DNA from: Paenibacillus humicola | GTDB lineage: Bacteria > Bacillota > Bacilli > Paenibacillales > Paenibacillaceae | Reading direction: 5' to 3' | Length of the DNA stretch: 64,000 nt | Assembly: GCF_028826105.1 (NCBI RefSeq) | Contig: NZ_JAQGPL010000001.1 | Coordinates: forward strand, 311,501-375,500 | Part shown: positions 27,051-35,228 of the stretch, one piece after another | Numbering within the stretch: position 1 is the stretch's first letter | Layout: each line of letters opens with the position of its first letter | Notes under the pieces: model-generated | Told to the model about the DNA's origin: nothing | The model's database searches: none | What the model saw: only the letters and a program-made list of their open reading frames with translations | Made by a program: the position numbers and the translations under genes

Positions 27051-28577
27051 ATGAGCAAGTCCAAGAAAAGCTTCGCTCTGCTCGCTGCGCTGCTGTTGGC
27101 CGTCTCGGTCATTGTAAGCGCATGCGGCTCCGGCGGAGGCGACAAGTCCGGCAGCGCGGCAGGCGATTCCGCTTCAGGCAATACATCCGGTAATACAAGC
27201 GGCAGCGACGCGTCCGGCAAGCCGGTCGATCTGATTTGGTACACGATCGGAACGCCGCAAAAAGACGTGGACAAAGTGATGGAAGAAGTCAGCAAATACA
27301 CAAAAGATAAAATCGGCGTCACCGTCCATATGAAAATGATCGATTGGGGCGACTACACGCAGAAGATGCAGGTCCTTGTCGCTTCCGGCGAGCCGATGGA
27401 CATTATGTTTACCAGCTCCTGGGCGTTCGATTACGTGCAGAACGCGCGCAAAGGCGCATTCATGCAGCTGGACGATCTGCTCGACAAATACGGCCAAGGC
27501 ATCAAGCAGGTGCTCGACCCGGCCTTCCTGGCAGGCTCGAAGGTCGACGGCCACAACTACGGCATTCCGGCCAACAAGGAGCTTCCGGCGCAGCAGGTAT
27601 GGCGCTTCAACAAGACGTTTCTCGACAAATACAAGCTTGATATCAAAAACGTCAACACGCTCGAGAGCCTTGAGCCGCTGCTGAAGACGATCAAGGAAAA
27701 AGAACCGAACGTCACGCCGTTCGCAATGGACAAAACGTTCATGCCTTACGTGCCGTACGACTATTTGATCCAAAACATGCCGATGGCGGTCAGTCTCGAT
27801 AAGAAGGACTACAAAGTCGTGGATGTTCTCGAGACGCCGGAGCTGAAATCCACGCTCGAAACGATGCACAAATACTACAAAGCGGGCTACATTTCGCCTG
27901 AAGCGGCCACGACGACGTCGGCTTCGGACCTGCAGAAAGCGGGCACCTGGTTTACCGACCTGGCAACGACGCAGCCGTTCGCCGATAACCTGTGGTCGTC
28001 CAGCTACGGCTACCCGGTTGTCTCGACGCCTGCAAGCCCGGCGTATATTTTCAACTGGTCCGTCATGGGCTCCCTGCAAGCCATCTCGGCCAACTCCAAG
28101 CATCCGGAGAAGGCGATGGAGTTCCTGAACCTGCTGAATACCGATCCGGTGCTGCGCAACATGGTGGATTCCGGCATCGAAGGCGTGCACTACAAAAAAA
28201 CCGGCGACGACGTGATGGAAAACCTGCCGGCGTCGAAGGATTACGATATGCCGACCTTTACGTTCGGCAACATCATGATTACGTACCGCACGAAGGACGA
28301 TCCGGCGGACAAGTGGGACGTGTTCAAGAAATTTAACGCGTCCGGCGTGGCTGCGCCGACGCTCGGCTTCAACTTCGACGCGACGAAGGTTTCGTCCGAG
28401 CTTACCGCCGTGCAAAATGTGAAGGACGAGTTCTGGTCGTCGCTGATGACCGGTACGGTCGATCCCGACGAATACCTGCCGAAAGCGATCGAGAAATTCA
28501 AAGCGGCCGGCATTGACAAGATTATTGCGGAAGCGCAAAAGCAGCTCGACGCCTGGAGAGCCGCCAACGGCAAGTAA
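27051..28577 (+). CDS. Oligosaccharide-binding lipoprotein with DUF3502 C-terminus
   Basis: This 508-residue solute-binding lipoprotein has a signal peptide ending VIVSACGSG (Cys about 26) and a short Gly/Ser/Asp linker. The binding domain (VDLIWYTIGTPQKDVDKVMEEV) carries the DUF3502-type C-terminal domain (from about residue 440), the class that pairs with LplB/LplC-type permeases. Ribosome site AAAGGGAGG. A hairpin terminator directly follows and then a repeat array, an arrangement that would give more binding protein than permease. The encoded mannosidases downstream suggest mannose-containing oligosaccharides as ligand. Confidence 0.93.
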   Translation: MSKSKKSFALLAALLLAVSVIVSACGSGGGDKSGSAAGDSASGNTSGNTSGSDASGKPVDLIWYTIGTPQKDVDKVMEEVSKYTKDKIGVTVHMKMIDWGDYTQKMQVLVASGEPMDIMFTSSWAFDYVQNARKGAFMQLDDLLDKYGQGIKQVLDPAFLAGSKVDGHNYGIPANKELPAQQVWRFNKTFLDKYKLDIKNVNTLESLEPLLKTIKEKEPNVTPFAMDKTFMPYVPYDYLIQNMPMAVSLDKKDYKVVDVLETPELKSTLETMHKYYKAGYISPEAATTTSASDLQKAGTWFTDLATTQPFADNLWSSSYGYPVVSTPASPAYIFNWSVMGSLQAISANSKHPEKAMEFLNLLNTDPVLRNMVDSGIEGVHYKKTGDDVMENLPASKDYDMPTFTFGNIMITYRTKDDPADKWDVFKKFNASGVAAPTLGFNFDATKVSSELTAVQNVKDEFWSSLMTGTVDPDEYLPKAIEKFKAAGIDKIIAEAQKQLDAWRAANGK

Positions 28578-28591
28578 TAGCGTTCGTAAGA

Positions 28592-28627
28592 TCGGGCGAA
28601 TGGCAGCATTCGCCCGATTTTTTTTCA
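28592..28627 (+). terminator. Intra-operon terminator after binding-protein gene
   Basis: A 12-bp stem ATCGGGCGAATG (28592-28603) with CATTCGCCCGAT (28608-28619), loop GCAG, then eight T. It likely acts as a partial stop that lowers permease expression. Confidence 0.85.
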
Positions 28628-28642
28628 ATCCGCACGGGGTTA

Positions 28643-28797
28643 CCCTTCACGAAGACTAAGCGAATGCTTCCGAAGCGAGTTTTGTTGCGAAGTAAATGCT
28701 CCGAAGTTTCCCTTCACAAAACCAAGCGGATGCTTCTGAAGCAAGGTTTGTTGCGCAGCAAATGCTCCGAAGTTTCCCTGCACAAAACTTTTAGGAG
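28643..28797 (+). repeat. Hairpin repeat array 3 (two 66-nt units, four half-units)
   Basis: ATGCTTCCGAAG (28664) and ATGCTTCTGAAG (28730) mark two 66-base units. Each unit contains a second core, ATGCTCCGAAG, at 28696 and 28762, so the cores are 32-34 bases apart. Arms GTTTTGT and ACAAAAC in unit 1 pair over seven bases; unit 2 has one mismatch. The junction CTAAGCGAATGCTTCCGAAGCGA parallels CTGAGCGTATGCTTACGAAGCGG of array 2. The second unit runs into TAGGAGGTG, the ribosome site of the permease gene at 28805. The array is translatable in the permease frame, but that is not the true start. Confidence 0.85.
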
Positions 28798-28804
28798 GTG
28801 CATC

Positions 28805-29743
28805 ATGAGCGCGATCGGGCGTTTCTTTAAGGACGTGTCCAAAAACCGGGCGATGCTGCTGTTCGTTCTGCCGGGCACGATCTGGTTTTTGCTTTTTTCG
28901 TACCTGCCGATGTTCGGGACGATCATTTCCTTCAAGCAGTACCGCTTCGACCCCGACGGCTTTATCGCCAGCATTCTGAACAGCAAGTGGGTCGGCTTCG
29001 ATAACTTCAAGTTCCTGTTCCAGACGAACGACGCCTGGGTCATTACCCGCAATACGGTGCTGTACAACTTCGTGTTTATCATTTTGGGAACGGTCTGTTC
29101 GATTGCAATGGCCGTTATTTTGTCCGAAATCGCCAACAAACGGCTGGCCAAATGGTACCAGACCGGCATGTTTCTTCCTTATTTTCTGTCGTGGGTCATT
29201 GTCGGCTACTTTGTGTTCAGCTTTCTGAGCATGGACCGGGGCCTGCTTAACCGGATTCTGAGCGGGCTTGGCGCAGATCCGATTCAATGGTATTCCGAAC
29301 CGAAATATTGGCCGTACATTCTCGTCCTGGTCAGCTTGTGGAAGGGTGTCGGCTACAACAGCGTCGTCTATCTGGCCTCCATCATGGGGATCGACAAATC
29401 GCTGTACGAGGCGGCGATGATCGACGGCGCGAACAAGTGGCAGCAAATCCGCCGCATTACGATTCCGCTGCTGACGCCGCTTATTACGATTCTGACCCTG
29501 CTTGCGATCGGACGGATTTTCTACGCGGACTTCGGGCTGTTCTATCAGGTGCCGCGCGATTCCGGAACGCTGTATTCCGTCACGAACGTCATCGATACCT
29601 ACGTATACCGCGGGTTGAAGGTGAACGGCGAGATCGGCATGAGTACGGCCGCAGGCTTGTACCAGTCGTTCGTCGGCTTCGTGCTGGTCATCACGTCGAA
29701 CTATATCGTGCGGAGATTCAACAAGGACAATGCGCTGTTCTAA
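28805..29743 (+). CDS. Sugar ABC transporter permease, LplB type
   Basis: This permease subunit has 312 residues and six helices, with the opening MLLFVLPGTIWFLLFSYLPMFGTIISFKQY typical of LplB proteins and EAA loop LYEAAMIDGANKWQQIRRI followed by TIPLLTP. The ATG at 28805 follows TAGGAGGTG at ideal spacing. The frame is open upstream to 28664, but that part is the translated repeat array (a 22-residue repeat) and lacks a ribosome site. It pairs with the next gene. Confidence 0.93.
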   Translation: MSAIGRFFKDVSKNRAMLLFVLPGTIWFLLFSYLPMFGTIISFKQYRFDPDGFIASILNSKWVGFDNFKFLFQTNDAWVITRNTVLYNFVFIILGTVCSIAMAVILSEIANKRLAKWYQTGMFLPYFLSWVIVGYFVFSFLSMDRGLLNRILSGLGADPIQWYSEPKYWPYILVLVSLWKGVGYNSVVYLASIMGIDKSLYEAAMIDGANKWQQIRRITIPLLTPLITILTLLAIGRIFYADFGLFYQVPRDSGTLYSVTNVIDTYVYRGLKVNGEIGMSTAAGLYQSFVGFVLVITSNYIVRRFNKDNALF

Positions 29744-29776
29744 AACCATCCGCATAGCCGAAAGGAGTTTTGCGCC

Positions 29777-30700
29777 GTGCTTATGACGAATGCCAAAAGT
29801 AAGCGCCGCGATTTTCAGCAGCTTACGCCGGTGTGGAACGTCATCTTCAACCTCATTGCGGCCGTATTCGCCGCGCTGTGCGTATTCCCGTTTCTGTTTG
29901 TCATGGTCATTTCGTTTACGGACGAGGCGACGCTGGCCAAGAACGGCTACGCCCTCATTCCGGCCAAATGGAGCCTGGCGGCCTATCAATACGTTTTCAA
30001 ATCCGGCGATATGCTGCTGCGCTCCTACGGGGTAACGATTTTCGTCACCGTCGTCGGCACGATCATCAGCCTGGTCATGATTTCGCTGTTCGCTTACGCG
30101 ATTTCCCGGAAAAGCTTCAAATACCGCCATTTCTTTGCGTTTATGGCATTTTTCACGATGCTGTTCAACGGCGGCCTCGTGCCGGGCTACATCGTCGCCA
30201 CGCAGCTCCTTCATTTGAAGGATACCGTCTGGGCGCTCATTTGGCCGCTCGCCGTCAACGCTTTTTACATCATGATCATGCGCACGTTTTACAGCACGAT
30301 GGTGCCCGACGCCATTATCGAATCCGGCCGGATCGACGGCGCGGGCGAAGCGCGGGTTTTCACCAAGCTGGTGCTGCCGCTTTCGATGCCGGGCTTGGCC
30401 ACGATCGCGCTGTTCAGCACGCTCGGCTACTGGAACGACTGGTTTAACGCGCTGCTGTATATTGACGATCCTAATCTGGTGCCGCTGCAGTCGATGCTGA
30501 TGCGGATCGAGACGAGCATGCAGTTCATTTTGCAAAATTCCCAGAATGCGTCCCTCGGCTTCGGTATTATCCAATCTCTGCCCCAGGATACGTCGCGGAT
30601 GGCGATGGTCGTGCTGGCTACGGGCCCGATTATTCTGGCTTATCCGTTTTTCCAGCGTTTTTTCATTCAAGGTTTGACAATCGGCGCGGTGAAAGAGTAA
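29777..30700 (+). CDS. Carbohydrate ABC transporter permease, LplC/YtcP type
   Basis: This 307-residue permease has the opening VWNVIFNLIAAVFAALCVFPFLFVMVISF and EAA-like loop IIESGRIDGAGEARVFTKL followed by VLPLSMP (Glu-Ser instead of Glu-Ala, common in this subfamily). The GTG at 29777 lies nine bases after AAAGGAG; ATG 29783 is the alternative. The conserved ending IQGLTIGAVKE is characteristic of YtcP-type subunits. Energy must come from an ATPase encoded outside the window. Confidence 0.92.
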   Translation: MLMTNAKSKRRDFQQLTPVWNVIFNLIAAVFAALCVFPFLFVMVISFTDEATLAKNGYALIPAKWSLAAYQYVFKSGDMLLRSYGVTIFVTVVGTIISLVMISLFAYAISRKSFKYRHFFAFMAFFTMLFNGGLVPGYIVATQLLHLKDTVWALIWPLAVNAFYIMIMRTFYSTMVPDAIIESGRIDGAGEARVFTKLVLPLSMPGLATIALFSTLGYWNDWFNALLYIDDPNLVPLQSMLMRIETSMQFILQNSQNASLGFGIIQSLPQDTSRMAMVVLATGPIILAYPFFQRFFIQGLTIGAVKE

Positions 30701-30754
30701 TATTTACGGCGCATATTATACATCCCATTAACGATTTCGAAGGAGCCGATGCCC

Positions 30755-32074
30755 GTGGAGCAATTTAGACTGCCCAAAATCCCGATGCCGAAGCTGCCGC
30801 TGCCCGAGGCCGTGCAGCAGGTGCTGGAGGAAGCGGAAGCGAAGCTGGCGCACCGCCCCAAGCTGCTCCGGCTGTTCCGGAACTGTTTTCCCAATACGCT
30901 GGAAACGACTACCAAGCTGATGGACGACGGCACGACCTTTGTCATTACGGGGGACATTCCGGCGCTCTGGCTGCGGGATTCGGTCGAGCAGATGGTGCAT
31001 TACGTGCCGCTCGCAAAAGAGGATGCCAGCCTGCAGCGGATCATCGGCGGCCTGATTAAACGGCATATTCATTACATCCATATCGATCCGTACGCCAATG
31101 CGTTCAACGAAACGGCCAATGACTGGCACTGGAACACGACGGACGAGACGGACATGTCGCCCTGGGTATGGGAGCGGAAGTTCGAGATCGATTCGGTCTG
31201 CTTCACGATGCGGCTCGCTTATTTGTACTGGAAAGCGACGGAACGGACGGATATTTTCGATGCCGGCTTCAAATCCGCGATGCGAACGATCGTCGACCTG
31301 TGGAAAACGGAGCAGCGGCATTTCGAGCTGTCGCCGTACCGTTTTACGCGAAACAACGGGATTCCGACCGACTCGCTGCGCAATAACGGCCTCGGCATGC
31401 CGGTCAATTATACGGGCATGGTCTGGTCCGGCTTTCGTTCGAGCGACGACGCCTGCGATTTTCACTATAACATTCCGGGCAACATGTTTATCGTCGCAAC
31501 GCTGCGTCAGATGCAGGAATTCGCGGAGTGGGTGTTTCGCGATCTCGCGTTTTTGGACGAGCTCAAGAAGCTGGAGGCCGACATCGACCACGGGATTAAG
31601 CTGTACGGCATTTACCGCCATCCGGAGTTCGGCCCGATTTATGCCTACGAGACGGACGGCTTCGGCAACTACTGCCTGATGGACGACGCCGGCACGCCCG
31701 GCCTGCTTTCGATCCCGTATCTCGGCTATGTGGGCGCGGAAGACCCGGTTTATCAAAATACGCGGCGCTTCTCCCTCAGCAGGGAGAATCCGTTCTATTA
31801 CGAAGGCAAAGCGGCCAAAGGGGTCGGCAGTCCGCATACGCCGCCCGGCTACATTTGGCACATGGGCCTGTCCATGCAGGGGCTGACCGCTTCTTCCAAG
31901 GAGGAGAAGCTGGCGATGATCGACATGCTTGAGTCGACCGACGCCGATACCGGCTTTATGCACGAAGGGTTTCATGCCGACGATCCGGCCGTCTTCACGC
32001 GCAGCTGGTTCGCCTGGTCGAACAGCCTGTTCTCGCAGCTGGTTTACAAGGCGATGAAGGAGGAGCTGCTGTGA
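30755..32074 (+). CDS. GH125 exo-alpha-1,6-mannosidase
   Basis: This 439-residue cytoplasmic glycosidase of family GH125 removes non-reducing alpha-1,6-mannose. Family signatures are FVITGDIPALWLRDSVEQM, IDPYANAFNETAND, KFEIDSVCFTMRLAYLYW, YNIPGNMFIVATLRQM and GYIWHMGLSMQGLTASS. Two acidic residues in the WLRDS and ETAND/ETD regions fit the inverting mechanism. GTG 30755 has AAGGAG nine bases upstream; ATG 30749 is only three bases from it. Its stop overlaps the GTG start of the GH38 gene, so both mannosidases are made together. Confidence 0.93.
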   Translation: MEQFRLPKIPMPKLPLPEAVQQVLEEAEAKLAHRPKLLRLFRNCFPNTLETTTKLMDDGTTFVITGDIPALWLRDSVEQMVHYVPLAKEDASLQRIIGGLIKRHIHYIHIDPYANAFNETANDWHWNTTDETDMSPWVWERKFEIDSVCFTMRLAYLYWKATERTDIFDAGFKSAMRTIVDLWKTEQRHFELSPYRFTRNNGIPTDSLRNNGLGMPVNYTGMVWSGFRSSDDACDFHYNIPGNMFIVATLRQMQEFAEWVFRDLAFLDELKKLEADIDHGIKLYGIYRHPEFGPIYAYETDGFGNYCLMDDAGTPGLLSIPYLGYVGAEDPVYQNTRRFSLSRENPFYYEGKAAKGVGSPHTPPGYIWHMGLSMQGLTASSKEEKLAMIDMLESTDADTGFMHEGFHADDPAVFTRSWFAWSNSLFSQLVYKAMKEELL

Positions 32075-34938
32075 GCGGGCGGAAGGCGCACATCATTTCG
32101 CACACTCACTGGGATCGGGAATGGTATCTGCCTTACGAGAAGCATCACGTACGGCTTGTCGCGCTGATGGATACGCTGCTCGATACGATGGAGCGCGAGC
32201 CGGAGTACCGGAGCTTTTATTTGGACGGCCAGACGGCCATTCTGGAGGATTACCTGCAGGTCCGGCCGGAAAACCGCGAGCGGCTCGAGGCGCTGATCCG
32301 CGCCGGCCGCATCGTCATCGGTCCGTGGTACATCCTGCAGGATGCGTTCCTGACGAGCGGCGAGGCGAATGTGCGCAATATGCAGATCGGGCACCGGGAC
32401 GCCCTGCGCTATGGCAGGCCCGCCAAGGTCGGCTATTTTCCCGACACGTTCGGCAACATCGGCCAGGCGCCGCAGCTTATGCTGCAGGCCGGCATCGATA
32501 ACGCCGTATTCGGCCGCGGCGTGAAGCCGACGGGCTTCAACAATACGATCGCCGACGCCGAATACGAATCGTCGTTTTCGGAGCTGGTCTGGGAAGGGCC
32601 GGACGGCTCGCAGGTGCTCGGCATCCTGTTCGCCAACTGGTACAGCAACGGCAACGAGGTGCCGGCGGACGAGGCGGAGGCGCAGGCGTTTTGGGAGCGC
32701 AAGCTGGCGGACGCGGAGAAATACGCCTCGACCGGCGAGCTGCTGTTCATGAACGGCTGCGACCACCAGCCGATCCAGACCGACCTGCCGGAGGCGATCC
32801 GCATGGCGCGGAAGCTCTTCCCCGATACGGAGTTCGTCCATTCGAACTTCTCCGATTACTTGGCCGCCGTGCGCGGCGCGCAGAACCGCCCGCTGTCCGT
32901 CGTAAAGGGCGAGCTGCGCAGCCAGCGGACGGACGGCTGGTCGACGCTCGTGAACACGGCTTCGGCGCGCGTGTATCTGAAGCAGATGAACCAGCGGGGC
33001 CAGGCGCTGCTGGAGCGGGCGGCCGAGCCGCTCGCTTCGATGGCCTCGGCGCTGGGCGGGGCGGAATATCCGCACCACCTGTTCACCTACGCATGGAAAA
33101 CGCTTATGCAGAACCACCCGCATGACAGCATTTGCGGCTGCAGCGTCGACGAGGTGCATCAAGAGATGGTGACGCGCTTTGCGAAAAGCCGCCACGTGGC
33201 GGAGACGATCGTGGACGACAGCAAGCGTGCGCTGGCCGAAGCGGTTGATACGTCCGGCTTCAGCAAGCGGCCGGGCGCCGTGCCGTTCGTCGTGTTTAAT
33301 ACGTCCGGCACGGAGCGCAGCGGGACGGTCGAGGTCGAGCTCGACGCCGAGCGGATTTATTTCCGCGACGGTATCCGGTTCCCGGAGATGAACCGCCGCC
33401 TGGAGGCGCTTGACCTGTCGGGCCGGGTGCTGGTCAGCGATAAAGGCGAAACGGCTGCCTGCACGGTGGAGGACCTGGGGCTGCAGTTCGGCTACGACCT
33501 GCCGGACGACCGCTTCCGCCAGCCGTACATGTGCCGCCGGGTGAAACTGACGTTCGCGGCGGAAGGTGTGCCGGCGCTCGGCTGGGCAAGCTACGCCTGG
33601 GCGGAAGGCGGCGCTGCGGCGGATAAGGCCGGCACGGCAGGAGAAGCGGGAGCATCCGGCGAGCCAACGGCATCGGCCGGCGCGGCAGAAGAAGCGGGAA
33701 CATCCGGCAAGCAAGCATCGGTTCCCGTATCCCCGGCGGCGCACACCGGCGGCGCCGCTTCCTTGGTCGACGGCGAACGCGTGCTCGACAACGGGCGGAT
33801 CCGCGTCGAGGCTGCGGCGGACGGTTCGCTGACGCTGACGGACCGGGCAAGCGGCCGGACGTACCGGGATCTGCTCGTGTTCGAGGATACCGGCGACATC
33901 GGCAACGAGTATATGTACCGGCAGCCGGACGGCGAGACGCCGCTGACGACGAAGGGGATGCCCGCTTCGGTGCGCGTCGTGGAAGATACACCGTACCGGG
34001 CGGCGCTTGAAATCGTGCACGAATGGAAGGTTCCCGCCGGCGGGGACGAGACGTTCGAGCGGGAGAAGCGGGAAGTCGTCTATTTCCCGTATCGCCGCGG
34101 CAAGCGCGTAAGCGAGCTCGTGCCGCTGACGCTGAAGACGATCGTCCGGCTGGAGCGCGGGGGCAAAGGCGTGGACTTCGAGGTTTCGTTCGACAACCGG
34201 GCGAAGGACCACCGCATCCGCGCGCTGTTCCCGACCGACCTGCAAGCGGCGCGGCACCGGGCGGATTCGATCTTTGAAGTGGCGGTCCGGGACACCGAGC
34301 CGGCGGCCGAGTGGGAGAATCCGAGCAACTGCCAGCACCAGCAGGCGTTCGTGGACGTCAGCGAAGCGGAAGCGGGGCTGACGGTCGCAAACCTTGGGCT
34401 GAACGAGTACGAGATATTGCGCGACGGAAGGAATACGATCGCCGTCACGCTGCTGCGCGCCGTCGGCGAGCTGGGCGATTGGGGCGTCTTCCCGACGCCG
34501 GAGGCGCAGTGCATCGGCCAGCATACTGCCCGAATGCGAGTGCTGCCGCACGGCGGCGACGATTCGCGGCTGGAGGCCTATGCGGACGCCTATCAATATC
34601 AGACGCCGTGGACGGTCTGCCAGACCGGGGTTCACCGGGGCAAGCTCGCCTCATCCGGCGCGCTGTTGGAGTGGACAGGCGCGGGTCTCGCTTTCTCGTC
34701 GCTGACAAGGAGCCCTGAAACCGGCGACCTGATGCTCCGGTGGTTCAACATGATGCCTGAGGTGGCCGAGCTTTCGGTCTGCGCGGCGCAGGACCTTAAT
34801 ATTGGCGGCTTCTATAAAAGCGGCATTTTAGAGCAGCGGGGCGATGCCCTGTCTGCCGGCCCGGTCGGCGGGCGAGCGACGCTTGCAGCCGGTCCATGCG
34901 AGATTGTGACGCTGGGCGCCGTCTGCAGCAAATCATAA
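32071..34938 (+). CDS. GH38 alpha-mannosidase
   Basis: This is a family GH38 retaining alpha-mannosidase of 955 residues, zinc dependent. Metal ligands and catalytic residues are visible in SHTHWDREWYLPYE (His, Asp) and the nucleophile Asp in KVGYFPDTFGNIGQAPQL; NHPHDSICGCSVDEVHQEM is also conserved. The C-terminal half is the beta-sandwich region. About residues 510-567 form an Ala/Gly/Glu-rich insert with a duplicated segment (AGEAGASGEP, EEAGTSGKQ), unusual for the family. GTG 32071 overlaps the preceding TGA. With GH125 it would strip alpha-mannose from imported high-mannose N-glycan or mannan fragments. Confidence 0.95.
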   Translation: MSGRKAHIISHTHWDREWYLPYEKHHVRLVALMDTLLDTMEREPEYRSFYLDGQTAILEDYLQVRPENRERLEALIRAGRIVIGPWYILQDAFLTSGEANVRNMQIGHRDALRYGRPAKVGYFPDTFGNIGQAPQLMLQAGIDNAVFGRGVKPTGFNNTIADAEYESSFSELVWEGPDGSQVLGILFANWYSNGNEVPADEAEAQAFWERKLADAEKYASTGELLFMNGCDHQPIQTDLPEAIRMARKLFPDTEFVHSNFSDYLAAVRGAQNRPLSVVKGELRSQRTDGWSTLVNTASARVYLKQMNQRGQALLERAAEPLASMASALGGAEYPHHLFTYAWKTLMQNHPHDSICGCSVDEVHQEMVTRFAKSRHVAETIVDDSKRALAEAVDTSGFSKRPGAVPFVVFNTSGTERSGTVEVELDAERIYFRDGIRFPEMNRRLEALDLSGRVLVSDKGETAACTVEDLGLQFGYDLPDDRFRQPYMCRRVKLTFAAEGVPALGWASYAWAEGGAAADKAGTAGEAGASGEPTASAGAAEEAGTSGKQASVPVSPAAHTGGAASLVDGERVLDNGRIRVEAAADGSLTLTDRASGRTYRDLLVFEDTGDIGNEYMYRQPDGETPLTTKGMPASVRVVEDTPYRAALEIVHEWKVPAGGDETFEREKREVVYFPYRRGKRVSELVPLTLKTIVRLERGGKGVDFEVSFDNRAKDHRIRALFPTDLQAARHRADSIFEVAVRDTEPAAEWENPSNCQHQQAFVDVSEAEAGLTVANLGLNEYEILRDGRNTIAVTLLRAVGELGDWGVFPTPEAQCIGQHTARMRVLPHGGDDSRLEAYADAYQYQTPWTVCQTGVHRGKLASSGALLEWTGAGLAFSSLTRSPETGDLMLRWFNMMPEVAELSVCAAQDLNIGGFYKSGILEQRGDALSAGPVGGRATLAAGPCEIVTLGAVCSKS

Positions 34939-34939
34939 C

Positions 34940-34988
34940 AGAAGCATCCGGAACGGCTGGGGCCGTTTCGGATGCTTCTTCTTGTTTG
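34940..34988 (+). terminator. Terminator of mannoside operon
   Basis: A long stem AGAAGCATCCG (34940-34950) with CGGATGCTTCT (34969-34979), extended by AACGGC/GCCGTT inside, is followed by TCTTGTTT. The remaining bases to 35149 show no gene. Confidence 0.85.
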
Positions 34989-35149
34989 ATACGCTATCCC
35001 TGGAGGCGGACAACCAGCATTACTGTCTAGATCCCGGCTGGTTTTCATGGAGCTGCCGCCTGTGAACCTGATGTTCCTTCAGCAGGCAGTTCGTCTTCGA
35101 AGGGGCGGCGAATCCCGCCTTTCTCATAGCCGTTCCGAGCGCGCCTTCA

Positions 35150-35178
35150 TTGAGAACGACTAGTGCCCGTGCTATAAT
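35150..35178 (+). promoter_or_regulatory. Sigma-A promoter of methyltransferase gene
   Basis: TTGAGA (35150-35155), exactly 17 bases, TATAAT (35173-35178): a near-consensus promoter, so this gene is probably constitutively transcribed. Confidence 0.75.
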
Positions 35179-35228
35179 GGGCATACTTGGAAACTTGGCG
35201 AAAAAGGATAAGACGGAGGCGTTACGGC

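Noticed and set aside
28664..28804. N-terminal extension of the LplB-type permease
   Set aside because: The extension is the translated repeat array; the real start at 28805 has an ideal ribosome site and gives the normal family length.
28640..30670. A 676-codon open frame on the minus strand opposite the permease genes
   Set aside because: It is a shadow frame caused by high GC third positions. The plus strand encodes recognisable permeases, and the minus-strand translation is Arg/His/Gln-rich without any domain.
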